The position numbers were made by a program, and so were the translations under genes. A DNA stretch of 64,000 nt from Huintestinicola sp050874005 (GTDB taxonomy: Bacteria > Bacillota > Clostridia > Oscillospirales > Ruminococcaceae). Numbering within the stretch: position 1 is the stretch's first letter; every line of letters begins with the position of its first letter. The stretch is taken from contig NZ_JBNMJV010000010.1 in NCBI RefSeq assembly GCF_050874005.1, forward strand, positions 13,108 to 77,107, written 5' to 3'. This document shows, one piece after another, positions 41,663 through 49,940 of this stretch. The notes under the pieces were generated by a model that ran no database searches, was not told where the DNA came from, and saw only the letters and a program-made list of their open reading frames with translations.

Positions 41663-42937
41663 TTGAAGAAGAATATTTTTGCGGCTTTTGCGGCGGCGCT
41701 TTTGATGTGTTCCTGCGGCAGTCAGAATGAGGGTGCGGCAGATACTTCGGCATCATCGTCCGAGACGTTTTCTTCGTTTCCCGAAAGCACTTTCATATCC
41801 GAAACTGCCGATACTATAGCGAGTACGTCTCCCGAAAGCGAAACATATGCCGAAAGCTCAGAGATGTCACACATAACTTCGGAGACTTCCACAGCCTCTT
41901 CTGCAGTTCCTTCGGAAACAGCGGAAGAATTGACCGAAAATCCCGAGACCGAAACCAAAACCGAAACATCACCGATCGTCACCGAAACAGAACCGTCCGT
42001 TTCGGAGATCATCACCGAGACGGAATATTCAGAGCTTTTAAGTTCAGAGACTTCCGAGAGCGTTCCTCCCGAAACAGAGCCGGCTTTGACTACCCTGTCC
42101 GCAGTTGTCAGCGAAAAACCCGAAAAGGTGGTCGTTCCCAAAATAAAAACCGGCAGCTTTACGGGGGAGAAAATGCTGGAAAACAAGCTTGCCGCTGCCG
42201 ATATCACATCTGCCTCCGACGGAGTGGTGATGGTCTCTTACAAGGGAGAGTGCAAAAAGGTAAAGGTGCGTATCACCAAGGGCGATGCGGTCTATGACTA
42301 TGCCCTTGACCCGGGGGGCACCGTTTTTCCTTTGCAGTCGGGCAGCGGAACATACAATATAAAGGTGCTTGAAAATGTTTCAGGCAAGACCTATGCCATT
42401 GCGATGGATATGGATTTCGAGGTTTCCATAAAGGACGGGCTGTCGCCCTTTTTGCTGCCCTCTCAGTACATAAATTACAGTCAGTCCGACAAGTGCGTTT
42501 ACAAGGCGGCAGAGCTTTGTTCGGGAAAAACGGGTACTATTGATAAAGCGGCGGCAATGTTTGAGTATGTGACGAGTCACATCACCTATGACAAGGAACT
42601 GGCGGCAAATGTCAAAAGCGGATATATCCCCGACCCCGATGCTACTCTTGAAAGCGGCAAGGGAATATGCTTCGACTATGCTTCACTTTTTGCTTCAATG
42701 TGCCGCTCCCAGGGCATTCCCGCAAAGCTTGTGATGGGGTATGTCCGAGGTGACGTTTATCACGCCTGGAATGAGATATACACCGAGGAAACGGGTTGGA
42801 TAACTGTTGACCTGTTCCTTGACAAGGGCGGCTGGGAGCTGCTCGACCCCACCTTCTACGCAAGTGCTTCAGACAAGGCTCAGGTTTCTGAGTATATTGG
42901 CGAGGGCAGCGATTATTCGGCTGTTTATTATTATTAA
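41663..42937 (+). CDS. Transglutaminase-like lipoprotein
   Basis: TTG 41663 is chosen because GGTGATGG stands just ahead and the product then starts with a lipoprotein signal peptide ending LLMCSCGSQ. A Ser/Thr/Glu-rich linker (about 25-150) leads to a beta domain and a transglutaminase-like domain with the catalytic Cys336 (GICFDYASLFASMCRSQGIP), His367 (YHAWNEIY) and Asp395 (LLDPTF). Such proteins are cysteine proteases or cross-linking enzymes on the cell surface. Substrate unknown. Confidence 0.8.
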   Translation: MKKNIFAAFAAALLMCSCGSQNEGAADTSASSSETFSSFPESTFISETADTIASTSPESETYAESSEMSHITSETSTASSAVPSETAEELTENPETETKTETSPIVTETEPSVSEIITETEYSELLSSETSESVPPETEPALTTLSAVVSEKPEKVVVPKIKTGSFTGEKMLENKLAAADITSASDGVVMVSYKGECKKVKVRITKGDAVYDYALDPGGTVFPLQSGSGTYNIKVLENVSGKTYAIAMDMDFEVSIKDGLSPFLLPSQYINYSQSDKCVYKAAELCSGKTGTIDKAAAMFEYVTSHITYDKELAANVKSGYIPDPDATLESGKGICFDYASLFASMCRSQGIPAKLVMGYVRGDVYHAWNEIYTEETGWITVDLFLDKGGWELLDPTFYASASDKAQVSEYIGEGSDYSAVYYY

Positions 42938-42955
42938 AAATAAGAGGTGAGCCTT

Positions 42956-43372
42956 ATGTGGCTTGTGTTTGCGCTTTTATCGGCGGTGTTTGCCGCTCTC
43001 ACGTCGGTGCTTGCCAAGATCGGCATTGAAAATGTGGAGTCAAATCTGGCTACTGCCATAAGGACTGTGGTGGTGCTTATTATGGCGTGGGGAATGGTCT
43101 TTCTCACAAAGGGGCAGGGCGGCATTTCGGATATTTCACGCAAAAGCTGGATATTCCTTATTCTTTCGGGGCTTGCTACGGGTGCTTCATGGCTGTGCTA
43201 TTACAAGGCTATCCAGATAGGCGAGGTATCAAAGGTCGTGCCTGTGGACAAGCTGAGCGTGGTCATTACGCTTATTCTTGCGGCGGTGTTTTTACACGAG
43301 AAGTTTACTCCGAAAACTCTGCTGGGTGCGGTGCTTATTACCGCAGGCACTCTTATACTTATTTCAAAATGA
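42956..43372 (+). CDS. EamA-domain membrane transporter (half-size)
   Basis: ATG 42956 lies 8 bases behind GAGG. The 138-residue protein has about five hydrophobic segments and one EamA repeat (IQIGEVSKVVPVDKLSVVIT, LGAVLITAGTLILISK). Full-size DMT transporters have two repeats, so this one should act as a dimer. Substrate unknown. It is followed by a DUF6062 gene. Confidence 0.8.
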   Translation: MWLVFALLSAVFAALTSVLAKIGIENVESNLATAIRTVVVLIMAWGMVFLTKGQGGISDISRKSWIFLILSGLATGASWLCYYKAIQIGEVSKVVPVDKLSVVITLILAAVFLHEKFTPKTLLGAVLITAGTLILISK

Positions 43373-43394
43373 CAGGAAAAGGACGGTTATCCCA

Positions 43395-44081
43395 ATGAGA
43401 GAGAGCATTCTTACCATTCCCATAAGCGAGATACTTGAGCCAAAGGAGGGCTGCCCCATATGCCGTATGAGGAATATGCTGGAGAGCAGGACGGTGGAAT
43501 ATATTATGGGTGCGGCGATGATGGAGCCTGATGTGCGCATTGAGACAAACCGTGCAGGCTTCTGCTCGGTGCATTTTTCTCAGATGCTCAAACAGAAAAA
43601 CCGCCTGTCCCTTGCACTTATGCTTCAGACCCATCTGGACGAGACGAGGGGGCAGCTTTTTTCACGCAAAAAACTTTTTGAGCCGAAAAATGCCCGCAAG
43701 AAACGGCTTTCCGAGATAAACGAGAGCTGCTTTGTCTGCGAAAAGATAGACTGGGGCATGGAGCGGCTTATGAGGACATTTTTTGAGATGTTTGGTGACC
43801 CGGGCACAAGGCAGCTCCTTTCAGAGCAGGAATTTATCTGTCTGCCCCACTTTGACCTTTTGCAGTCTATTGCTCCGAATTACCTGAAAAAACAGGAGTT
43901 TGACAGCTTTAACGAGCTTTGCAGGCAGCTTACCGAGAATTATATGAATACTCTTTACGAGGACGTTTCAAAATTCTGTTCCATGTACGATTACCGCAGC
44001 TCGGGCAAGGACGCCGACTGGGGTAATTCCAGAGACAGCATTGAACGGGCAGTGGGGTTTCTGACCTCGAGACAGCCTTGA
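43395..44081 (+). CDS. DUF6062-family cysteine-rich protein
   Basis: ATG 43395 follows AAAGGA. The 228-residue protein has CPICRMRN, GFCSVHF, CFVCEKIDW and CLPHF, two paired CxxC/CxxHF sites that could bind zinc, in a helical framework. The family is common in clostridia without a known function. A terminator follows. Confidence 0.65.
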   Translation: MRESILTIPISEILEPKEGCPICRMRNMLESRTVEYIMGAAMMEPDVRIETNRAGFCSVHFSQMLKQKNRLSLALMLQTHLDETRGQLFSRKKLFEPKNARKKRLSEINESCFVCEKIDWGMERLMRTFFEMFGDPGTRQLLSEQEFICLPHFDLLQSIAPNYLKKQEFDSFNELCRQLTENYMNTLYEDVSKFCSMYDYRSSGKDADWGNSRDSIERAVGFLTSRQP

Positions 44082-44100
44082 GACACAGTTTATTACAGAT

Positions 44101-44137
44101 ACAGCCGGCTTTCAAATGGAAGCCGGCTGTTTATTTG
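44101..44137 (+). terminator. Terminator of the EamA-DUF6062 genes
   Basis: ACAGCCGGCTT and AAGCCGGCTGT pair around TCAAATGG, followed by TTATTTG. Confidence 0.75.
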
Positions 44138-44200
44138 ATATCCGACAGTCAGAAACAGAAAAAGTCCAACTGTTTTACCAAATATTATACCGAAAAACGG

Positions 44201-44229
44201 TTGACTTTTTGTGCGAAATGTGGTATAAT
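44201..44229 (+). promoter_or_regulatory. Promoter of the HEPN gene pair
   Basis: TTGACT at 44201-44206 and TATAAT at 44224-44229 with a 17-base spacer and TGTGG extended -10. Confidence 0.82.
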
Positions 44230-44264
44230 TATATCACAGAAAATTGTATATTTATTTTAGGGGT

Positions 44265-44317
44265 TCTCCGGAAAACTGACGTAAAGGTGTTGCGGAGGTT
44301 CCCTTCAAAAGGGAGGA
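44265..44317 (+). promoter_or_regulatory. Leader with RBS-masking hairpin
   Basis: CTCCG near 44266 can pair with CGGAG near 44295, and CCCTT pairs with AAGGG around CAA just at the ribosome site GGGAGGA of the following gene. Translation control of the HEPN pair is possible. Confidence 0.4.
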
Positions 44318-44323
44318 ATGTGT

Positions 44324-44641
44324 ATGCCCGAGGGAAAAAAGATAATCGCTCAGATGACCGAGGATATCACCGCTTTGTGCGACCCCTGTATGATATACCT
44401 TGTGTCCGAGAAGAAAAATTCAAAGGGCGGGCTTACCGGCTTCAAGCTATGTGTTGTGGTGCCCGACAGTGTAAGCCCCGGACCTCTGGAGACTCGTCTG
44501 CTCCTTAAAACCGACTGTCCCGTGCCCTGCGATTTTATCGTGTACAACCTTACCGACTGGAACGAGTGCGCCGAGGACGACTGCTCGTTTGCATACAGAG
44601 TCGAGAACGGCGGTGAACTTCTCTATGTCAAGAGGTGCTAA
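44324..44641 (+). CDS. Nucleotidyltransferase-like partner of a HEPN protein (degenerate)
   Basis: ATG 44324 is preferred because GGGAGGA touches the earlier ATG at 44318. The 105-residue protein has the overall size and beta/alpha pattern of MNT-type nucleotidyltransferases, followed directly by a HEPN gene, but the GSxxxG and DxD catalytic motifs are not seen (SEKKNSKGG stands there). It may keep an antitoxin or regulatory role. The assignment depends on context. Confidence 0.5.
   Translation: MPEGKKIIAQMTEDITALCDPCMIYLVSEKKNSKGGLTGFKLCVVVPDSVSPGPLETRLLLKTDCPVPCDFIVYNLTDWNECAEDDCSFAYRVENGGELLYVKRC
44625..44641 (+). promoter_or_regulatory. 17-base overlap of the MNT-like and HEPN genes
   Basis: The HEPN ATG at 44625 lies inside the last codons of the MNT-like gene, so both are translated as a coupled pair. 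Confidence 0.55.
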
Positions 44642-45065
44642 AAAGGGCGACAGCAAGCGGTATTACGACTGGATATATCACGCTTCGCTGGATATGATGG
44701 CGGCTGAGCTGCTGGCTCCCGAGCCAAAGCTTTATTACACCGCTGCTTTCCATTGTCAGCAATGCATTGAGAAGGCGCTTAAAGGCTATCTCCTTTTTAA
44801 AAGCAGAAAGCTTCTTGACGGTCACAACCTTACCTGGCTGTGCAAGCAGGCGGCTATGATGGACAGCAGCTTCGTTCAGTGGCTGGACGAAAGCGCAGTT
44901 CTGAACAGATACTACATCGAAACAAGGTACCCTGCCGATATTCCTCTGGAGATAGACGAGGAAACTATGAAGTCCCTGCTCAGAATGAGCAAGGAAATGA
45001 TGGACTTTATATGCTCCCTTACCAAGTTCGATTTCGGCAGCTACCACAGAAAAAGCAAAAAGTAA
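44625..45065 (+). CDS. HEPN-domain protein
   Basis: The 146-residue protein has the HEPN features FHCQQCIEKALKGYL and a late YYIETRYPADIP segment, with a Lys-rich tail. HEPN proteins are often RNase toxins whose partner is an MNT nucleotidyltransferase, and the gene before it overlaps by 17 bases. The RNase motif R-x(4-6)-H is not clearly visible. It may be a regulatory version. Next is an amidohydrolase gene. Confidence 0.75.
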   Translation: MSRGAKKGDSKRYYDWIYHASLDMMAAELLAPEPKLYYTAAFHCQQCIEKALKGYLLFKSRKLLDGHNLTWLCKQAAMMDSSFVQWLDESAVLNRYYIETRYPADIPLEIDEETMKSLLRMSKEMMDFICSLTKFDFGSYHRKSKK

Positions 45066-45080
45066 AAAGGAAGCGTTCTT

Positions 45081-45899
45081 TTGATAATTGATTTTCACAC
45101 ACACGCATTCCCCGACGCTCTGGCACAGCGTGCTATGGCAGGGCTTGTAAGCTCCGTTCACAAGGCGGATATGGGATTTCCCGAGATAATGTACTCCGAC
45201 GGCACCGCAAAGGGGCTTACGGACAGTATGGACAGGGCGGGAGTTGATATTTCCGTACTGCTCCCCGTTGCCACAAAGCCATCTCAGCCAAGGGGCATAA
45301 ACGAATGGGCAAGGGAATTTGCACAGAATGACCCGAGGATAATCCCTTTCGGAGCGTTCTTTCCCGATGAAACCTTTGAGGAGCAGCTTGAGGCTCTGGC
45401 AAGGGACGGGTACAAGGGCATAAAGCTTCACGGGGATTTCCAGGGATTTTATGCGGACGAGGAGCGTATGCTGCAAATTTACCGCCGCTGCGGGGAATAT
45501 GGGCTTATATGCGTTCTTCACGCAGGTCTTGACTGCGTTTCGCCCAGGGATATCCACGTTACCCCCGAAAGAATGGCGAGGGTGCTGGACAAGGTGAGCG
45601 GCGTAAAATTCGTTCTTGCTCATATGGGCGGCAACTGCCTTGAGGACAGGGCTGCCGAGCTTCTTGCAGGGGCGGAGGGGCTGTGGGTGGACACGGCTTA
45701 TGCGGCAGGACGGTTATCTCCCGCCAAAATGACTGAGCTTATCCGGGCATTCGGAGCGGACAAGGTGCTTTTTGCTTCGGACAGTCCCTGGAACGACCCT
45801 GCAGACGATATCCGTCTCATTCGGGAAACTCCTGTTTCCGAAGATGAAAAACAGGGCATTTTATACAAAAATGCAGAAATGCTTTTGGGGCTTTCGTAA
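45081..45899 (+). CDS. Amidohydrolase-family metal-dependent hydrolase
   Basis: The 272-residue TIM-barrel protein starts at TTG 45081 (AAGGAAG upstream) and has the HxH pair in DFHTHAFPD, the lysine in GIKLHGDFQG, VLHAG, VLAHMGGN and FASDSPW with the final aspartate. The family acts on amide or carboxylate bonds with Zn2+. The substrate is unknown. It is transcribed behind the HEPN pair. Confidence 0.82.
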   Translation: MIIDFHTHAFPDALAQRAMAGLVSSVHKADMGFPEIMYSDGTAKGLTDSMDRAGVDISVLLPVATKPSQPRGINEWAREFAQNDPRIIPFGAFFPDETFEEQLEALARDGYKGIKLHGDFQGFYADEERMLQIYRRCGEYGLICVLHAGLDCVSPRDIHVTPERMARVLDKVSGVKFVLAHMGGNCLEDRAAELLAGAEGLWVDTAYAAGRLSPAKMTELIRAFGADKVLFASDSPWNDPADDIRLIRETPVSEDEKQGILYKNAEMLLGLS

Positions 45900-45998
45900 T
45901 ACTGTTGTCAAAGGTTACAAAACAGACGCTTTATGAATGAACTGCCCAAAAATCTTGACGAAAATTCCTGCGAATTTGTTGCGTGTTAATGAAAATCA

Positions 45999-46098
45999 GG
46001 TTAAAATTTCGTGCCGTTTATTGTTTTTGTACAACGGTACAGGACGGGATTTGATACATTTGGTTAATACTCCCTAATATTTGGTTACAATTTGGTTA
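45999..46098 (+). promoter_or_regulatory. Phased GGTTA direct repeats upstream of the pilus genes
   Basis: TTTGGTTA stands at 46059-46066, 46080-46087 and 46091-46098, with an earlier GGTTA at 45999. Steps of 63, 21 and 11 bases are near whole helical turns, so all sites face the same side. Such 11-base spaced direct repeats are typical of OmpR/PhoB-type regulators. Confidence 0.5.
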
Positions 46099-46108
46099 AA
46101 TTAACATA

Positions 46109-46137
46109 TTGCTAATTTTTCGTCAAAATGCTATAAT
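46109..46137 (+). promoter_or_regulatory. Promoter of the type IV pilus genes
   Basis: TTGCTA at 46109-46114 and TATAAT at 46132-46137 with a 17-base spacer. The leader to the pilC ATG is about 95 bases. The rest of 45900-46238 is AT-rich and has no gene. Confidence 0.65.
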
Positions 46138-46238
46138 ATGATAAGTATTTGAAATGCTTGTGAAAAGTATCGCTATGGGTGCAAAACGCAATGCATTTCG
46201 GTATAACGTAATTTTTTATTCGGAGGTGTCAAAGCTTA

Positions 46239-47432
46239 ATGAAGACTTTTATCTATACGGCTACCGACGTTCAGGGCAAAGTCGTCAAGAATCAGAAAAT
46301 GAATGCCGAAGATGTCAATGATTTTCTCGAGAAGATCCACGAGAAAGGCCTTTTCTGTTCAAGCTACAAGGAAGCCAAGGGCGGAAGCGGCAAAAATCTT
46401 CATAAGTTCACAACCAAGGAGCTGGCTTACGACTGCCGTCAGCTCTCCGCCATGCTGACATCGGGACTTACTCTTGTTAAGAGCCTTGATATCATGCAGA
46501 GAGAGCAGCAGAAGGAAGCTCCGAAGAGGATCTACCGAGAGATCTACGAGGAAGTTCAGAAGGGTACTTCTTTCTCGGACGCAGTAAAGATGCAGGGCGA
46601 TGCATTCCCCAACTTCTTCATTTCAATGGTTCAGGCAGGCGAGACTTCAGGAAGCCTTGACCAGGTAATGAAAAAGATGGAGGATCAGTACACCAGTGAC
46701 GCAAAGCTCAACAACAAGATCAAGAGCTCAATGATGTATCCTATCATCCTTGCAATTCTTTGCGTTGCGATCGTTATCATTATGTTTACGTTCATTATGC
46801 CTACCTTCAAGGATCTTCTTACCGAAGAAGATATGAAGGGTCTGACCGGTGCGCTGTTTGCATTCTCGGACGGCTTCAAGAAGTACTGGTGGGTGATAGT
46901 TCTTGTTATTGCTGCACTGGTATTCACTATCAAATACGCTATGAAGATACCCGATGTAAGATACAAATGGGATCAGCTCATTATCAAAATGAAACCTGTA
47001 GGTCCTCTGGTAGTAAAGGTTTATACAGCCCGTTTCGGCTCCACCCTCGCTTCCCTTTATTCCTCGGGTATCCCCATGGTTGAGTGCCTCGCAAAGTCCT
47101 CCAATATCCTCAACAATACTTACATATCCAAGAAGTTTGAGACCGTTATCGATGAGGTAAAGCAGGGCGAGACCCTTTCGGTATCCATTCAGAGAACGGG
47201 CATTTTCGAGTCCATGTTCACATCTATCATCTATGTCGGTGAGGAATCCGGCGCTCTTGACTCCATCCTCACCAAATCCGCAGCCTTCTACAAGGAAGAA
47301 GCAGACGAAGCTATTACACGTCTCGTTGGTCTCATCGAGCCTGTAATGATCATCTTCATGGGTACTTGTATCGGTCTTGTTATCGCAGGTATCCTCCCCG
47401 CAATCTACAACTCTATGGGCAACATTACCTAA
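46239..47432 (+). CDS. pilC: Type IV pilus inner-membrane platform protein PilC
   Basis: The 397-residue protein has two T2SS F domains (about 65-190 and 270-390), each with the LRQLSAML/SMVQAGETSG and ESMFTSIIYVGEESG signatures, and three or four membrane helices (for example near 170-190, 215-235 and 365-390). PilC is the platform that couples the PilB and PilT motors to pilus assembly. GGAGGTG lies 11 bases before the ATG. It opens the pilus gene set. Confidence 0.93.
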   Translation: MKTFIYTATDVQGKVVKNQKMNAEDVNDFLEKIHEKGLFCSSYKEAKGGSGKNLHKFTTKELAYDCRQLSAMLTSGLTLVKSLDIMQREQQKEAPKRIYREIYEEVQKGTSFSDAVKMQGDAFPNFFISMVQAGETSGSLDQVMKKMEDQYTSDAKLNNKIKSSMMYPIILAILCVAIVIIMFTFIMPTFKDLLTEEDMKGLTGALFAFSDGFKKYWWVIVLVIAALVFTIKYAMKIPDVRYKWDQLIIKMKPVGPLVVKVYTARFGSTLASLYSSGIPMVECLAKSSNILNNTYISKKFETVIDEVKQGETLSVSIQRTGIFESMFTSIIYVGEESGALDSILTKSAAFYKEEADEAITRLVGLIEPVMIIFMGTCIGLVIAGILPAIYNSMGNIT

Positions 47433-47498
47433 TCAAAGTATTCTATCGGGGTCGTCCCGTAAATAAAAAATTCTATAGAAATCAGTGAGGTGACGAGA

Positions 47499-49055
47499 AT
47501 GCTTTCATTTGATATTACTGACAGACATATCCGCATTGTTCGTGGTTCAGAGGCAAGAGGAAAGATCAGACTTTCCGCAGCCTCCACCATCGATCTTCAG
47601 GAAGGTCTGATCGTAAACGGTCATATAAAAGATATTCCCAGATTGGCAAACATCATTAACGACGAGCTCAAGGCTCACGGTATGGAGGATAAGGAAGCTG
47701 TTGTTACACTTTCTTCAAACCTTGTTATCTTCAAGGAGCTCCATATCCCCAAGGCAAAGACCAGTTCCCAGATGCTCACAATGGTTACTAACCAGATGCA
47801 GCATACTATGGGTATTGCTGAGGAATACTCCATTTCCTACTCCATAGCAGGAGAGGTCGAGGAGGAGGGCGTTCAGGCTCAGAAGATCCTGGCTACCGCC
47901 TGCCCCTTTGAAGTGGTTGACTGCTTCAGAAAGGTTTTCCAGATGCTCAATATTTCGCTGAAGTCGGTGTGCGTTTCCTGTAACGCTATCTCCAGACTTA
48001 TCCTCAGCGACAGGAAGATCTCTTCGAGAATGCCTATGCTGGTAGTTCAGGTCGATCCCACATTCGTAAGTATCAACCTTTATGAGAACAATCAGCTCTC
48101 CTTCGCAAGATTTGCTTCTATCGATCCCCTGGACTACGATAATTCCGAGGACTATGTTTACGAGGCTGTTAACGAGAATATCTACAGAATGGTTCAGTTC
48201 CACAAGTCAAGAAATCCCCAGAACCCCATTCAGAACGTTATATTCTACGGTGACACAAGCGAATATATCCGTCTCACAAACGCTCTCGAGGGTATGGAGA
48301 TATCCACAAGCCAGCTGAGCGTGAACACCGCAAATATAAGCGGTTATGAGAACATCGAGGCTCTTACATATGCTAACGCCATCGGTGCGATGTTCAGAAG
48401 CAACAAGGACGTTGACCGTATCAATCTCCTTGAGACAGACTCCTCCGCAGGCCGAAGCGATGCAGGTTCAGGCTTCCTCCTCTCCTGGGGCGGTGCAGTC
48501 GTTCTTGCAGCAGCTGCTGTTCTTGCAGTTAACCTGGGAATAGGAAACGCTATCAACAACAATGATAAGAAGGTTGCTGAGATCGATGAGTACATCAACA
48601 GTCCCGAAGTCGTTAAGACTCTGGCTGAAGTAGATCTCACCCAAAACAAGATCGACAAGGTTGCTCTTTACAAGAACGATCTCGATACTGCAATCGATAA
48701 TTTCGCAACCAAAAATCCGGCTCAGGCAGAGCTTATCAACAGATTGTTTGAAACCGTTGAAGGTCAGGAATGTACGGTCAAGGAGCTTTCCTTCGCTTCC
48801 GGTCAGATCACCTTGACCTGTCTGACAAAGGATAATCTTGCTCCCGACAATGTTGCTCAGGCAATCTACGATCTTGATGAATTCGACAACATCATCTATG
48901 GAGGCTTCAGTAAAATTGAATTCTCTGAAGAGTTTCAGCAGATCTTTAATGAAACAGACGATATCTTAGAATTTGTGATCCAGTTTAACCTCAGACCCAT
49001 TGAGGTAGAAAGAGAAACAGTCAATGTAACTGAGGAAGGCGGTGCTGCAGAATGA
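47499..49055 (+). CDS. PilM-PilN fusion protein of the type IV pilus
   Basis: ATG 47499 is preferred over GTG 47490, which lies in the ribosome site. Residues about 1-310 are a PilM-like actin-fold domain (start MLSFDITDRHIRIVRG; MLVVQVDPTFVSINLYEN). A membrane helix follows (about 330-350) and then a periplasm-side PilN-like coiled and alpha/beta domain to residue 518. In other bacteria PilM and PilN are separate and contact each other; here they form one chain. The end overlaps pilO by four bases. Confidence 0.82.
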   Translation: MLSFDITDRHIRIVRGSEARGKIRLSAASTIDLQEGLIVNGHIKDIPRLANIINDELKAHGMEDKEAVVTLSSNLVIFKELHIPKAKTSSQMLTMVTNQMQHTMGIAEEYSISYSIAGEVEEEGVQAQKILATACPFEVVDCFRKVFQMLNISLKSVCVSCNAISRLILSDRKISSRMPMLVVQVDPTFVSINLYENNQLSFARFASIDPLDYDNSEDYVYEAVNENIYRMVQFHKSRNPQNPIQNVIFYGDTSEYIRLTNALEGMEISTSQLSVNTANISGYENIEALTYANAIGAMFRSNKDVDRINLLETDSSAGRSDAGSGFLLSWGGAVVLAAAAVLAVNLGIGNAINNNDKKVAEIDEYINSPEVVKTLAEVDLTQNKIDKVALYKNDLDTAIDNFATKNPAQAELINRLFETVEGQECTVKELSFASGQITLTCLTKDNLAPDNVAQAIYDLDEFDNIIYGGFSKIEFSEEFQQIFNETDDILEFVIQFNLRPIEVERETVNVTEEGGAAE

Positions 49056-49813
49056 GTATGAAGCTCTCTTACAGAGATAAAGTCATTATTATTGTCGTTT
49101 CGGTCCTTGTAGTTCTTGGTGTTGGAATTTTCTGCTTTGCTAAGCCCAAGTATGAAGATCTCCAGGTGTCCAAGGAAAGACTTGCTGCTAAAGAGGACGA
49201 AAAGGCTCAGGTCGATGCTAAGATCGGCACCCTCGATGATCTGAAAAAACAGCTTGAAGACAATATCAAGGCTGTTGTTAAGGATCAGGAACAGTTCCTC
49301 AGCGAAAAGGAATACGGCGACACTTATCAGATAAGCAAATACCTTATGGAAGCACTTGCTCCTGTAGCCGATCTTAAGATCACAGGCGTTACAATGGATC
49401 CCCTCACAGATACTGACCTTGAAGCATATTACTACAACAAGAACGCTGTAGCTTATCCTATGAAGGTCAACGGCGATATTGCCGGCAAGCTTCCTCCCGA
49501 GGTTGGATATGCTTATAACGATAGCTATCCCGAGCCTCCCGCAAATGTTAAAGTCGGCGGAACAATTGCTACAGTTACTTATGAATGTGACGACAGCAAT
49601 AATGTTCTTGATGCCATTCAGCTCATTGCTGACAATGAAAAGAACATTTACATTCTTACCTTCTCCGGCTCTTATATTGAAGATCCTTCTGCCGATCCCG
49701 AAGATCCTAAGTTCGCCGGTGACATTACCATCGCTATCTATGAGATCTATCCTCTTGATCCTGCTGATGTCGATGCAGCTCCCGCAGCACTTTCCGAAAC
49801 TGCTGCTGAGTAA
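49052..49813 (+). CDS. PilO-like type IV pilus alignment protein
   Basis: The 253-residue protein has one N-terminal membrane helix (about 10-30), a coiled-coil stretch (about 35-85) and a ferredoxin-like outer domain, as PilO has. It starts with ATGA inside the PilM/N stop codon. PilO joins PilN in a ring around the pilus base. The end is rich in Ala and Asp. Confidence 0.8.
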   Translation: MSMKLSYRDKVIIIVVSVLVVLGVGIFCFAKPKYEDLQVSKERLAAKEDEKAQVDAKIGTLDDLKKQLEDNIKAVVKDQEQFLSEKEYGDTYQISKYLMEALAPVADLKITGVTMDPLTDTDLEAYYYNKNAVAYPMKVNGDIAGKLPPEVGYAYNDSYPEPPANVKVGGTIATVTYECDDSNNVLDAIQLIADNEKNIYILTFSGSYIEDPSADPEDPKFAGDITIAIYEIYPLDPADVDAAPAALSETAAE

Positions 49814-49830
49814 TTTTAAATAACACGTCC

Positions 49831-49862
49831 GACCCGAAAAAACAAAATTTGCTTTTTCGGGT
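49831..49862 (+). terminator. Hairpin between pilO and the large pilus protein gene
   Basis: ACCCGAAAAA and TTTTTCGGGT pair perfectly with 10 bp around an 11-base loop; a weak T-rich stretch follows. It may reduce read-through rather than stop it. Confidence 0.45.
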
Positions 49863-49940
49863 GGGCTTGTTTATAAAATTGCAAAATCTTTTTACAAAAT
49901 CTTGCGCAAAATATTAATTTTTTAGAAAGGGTGGAAATGT

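Noticed and set aside
44628..45623. 331-codon minus-strand frame across the HEPN and amidohydrolase genes
   Set aside because: It is antisense to two well supported genes and has no ribosome site.
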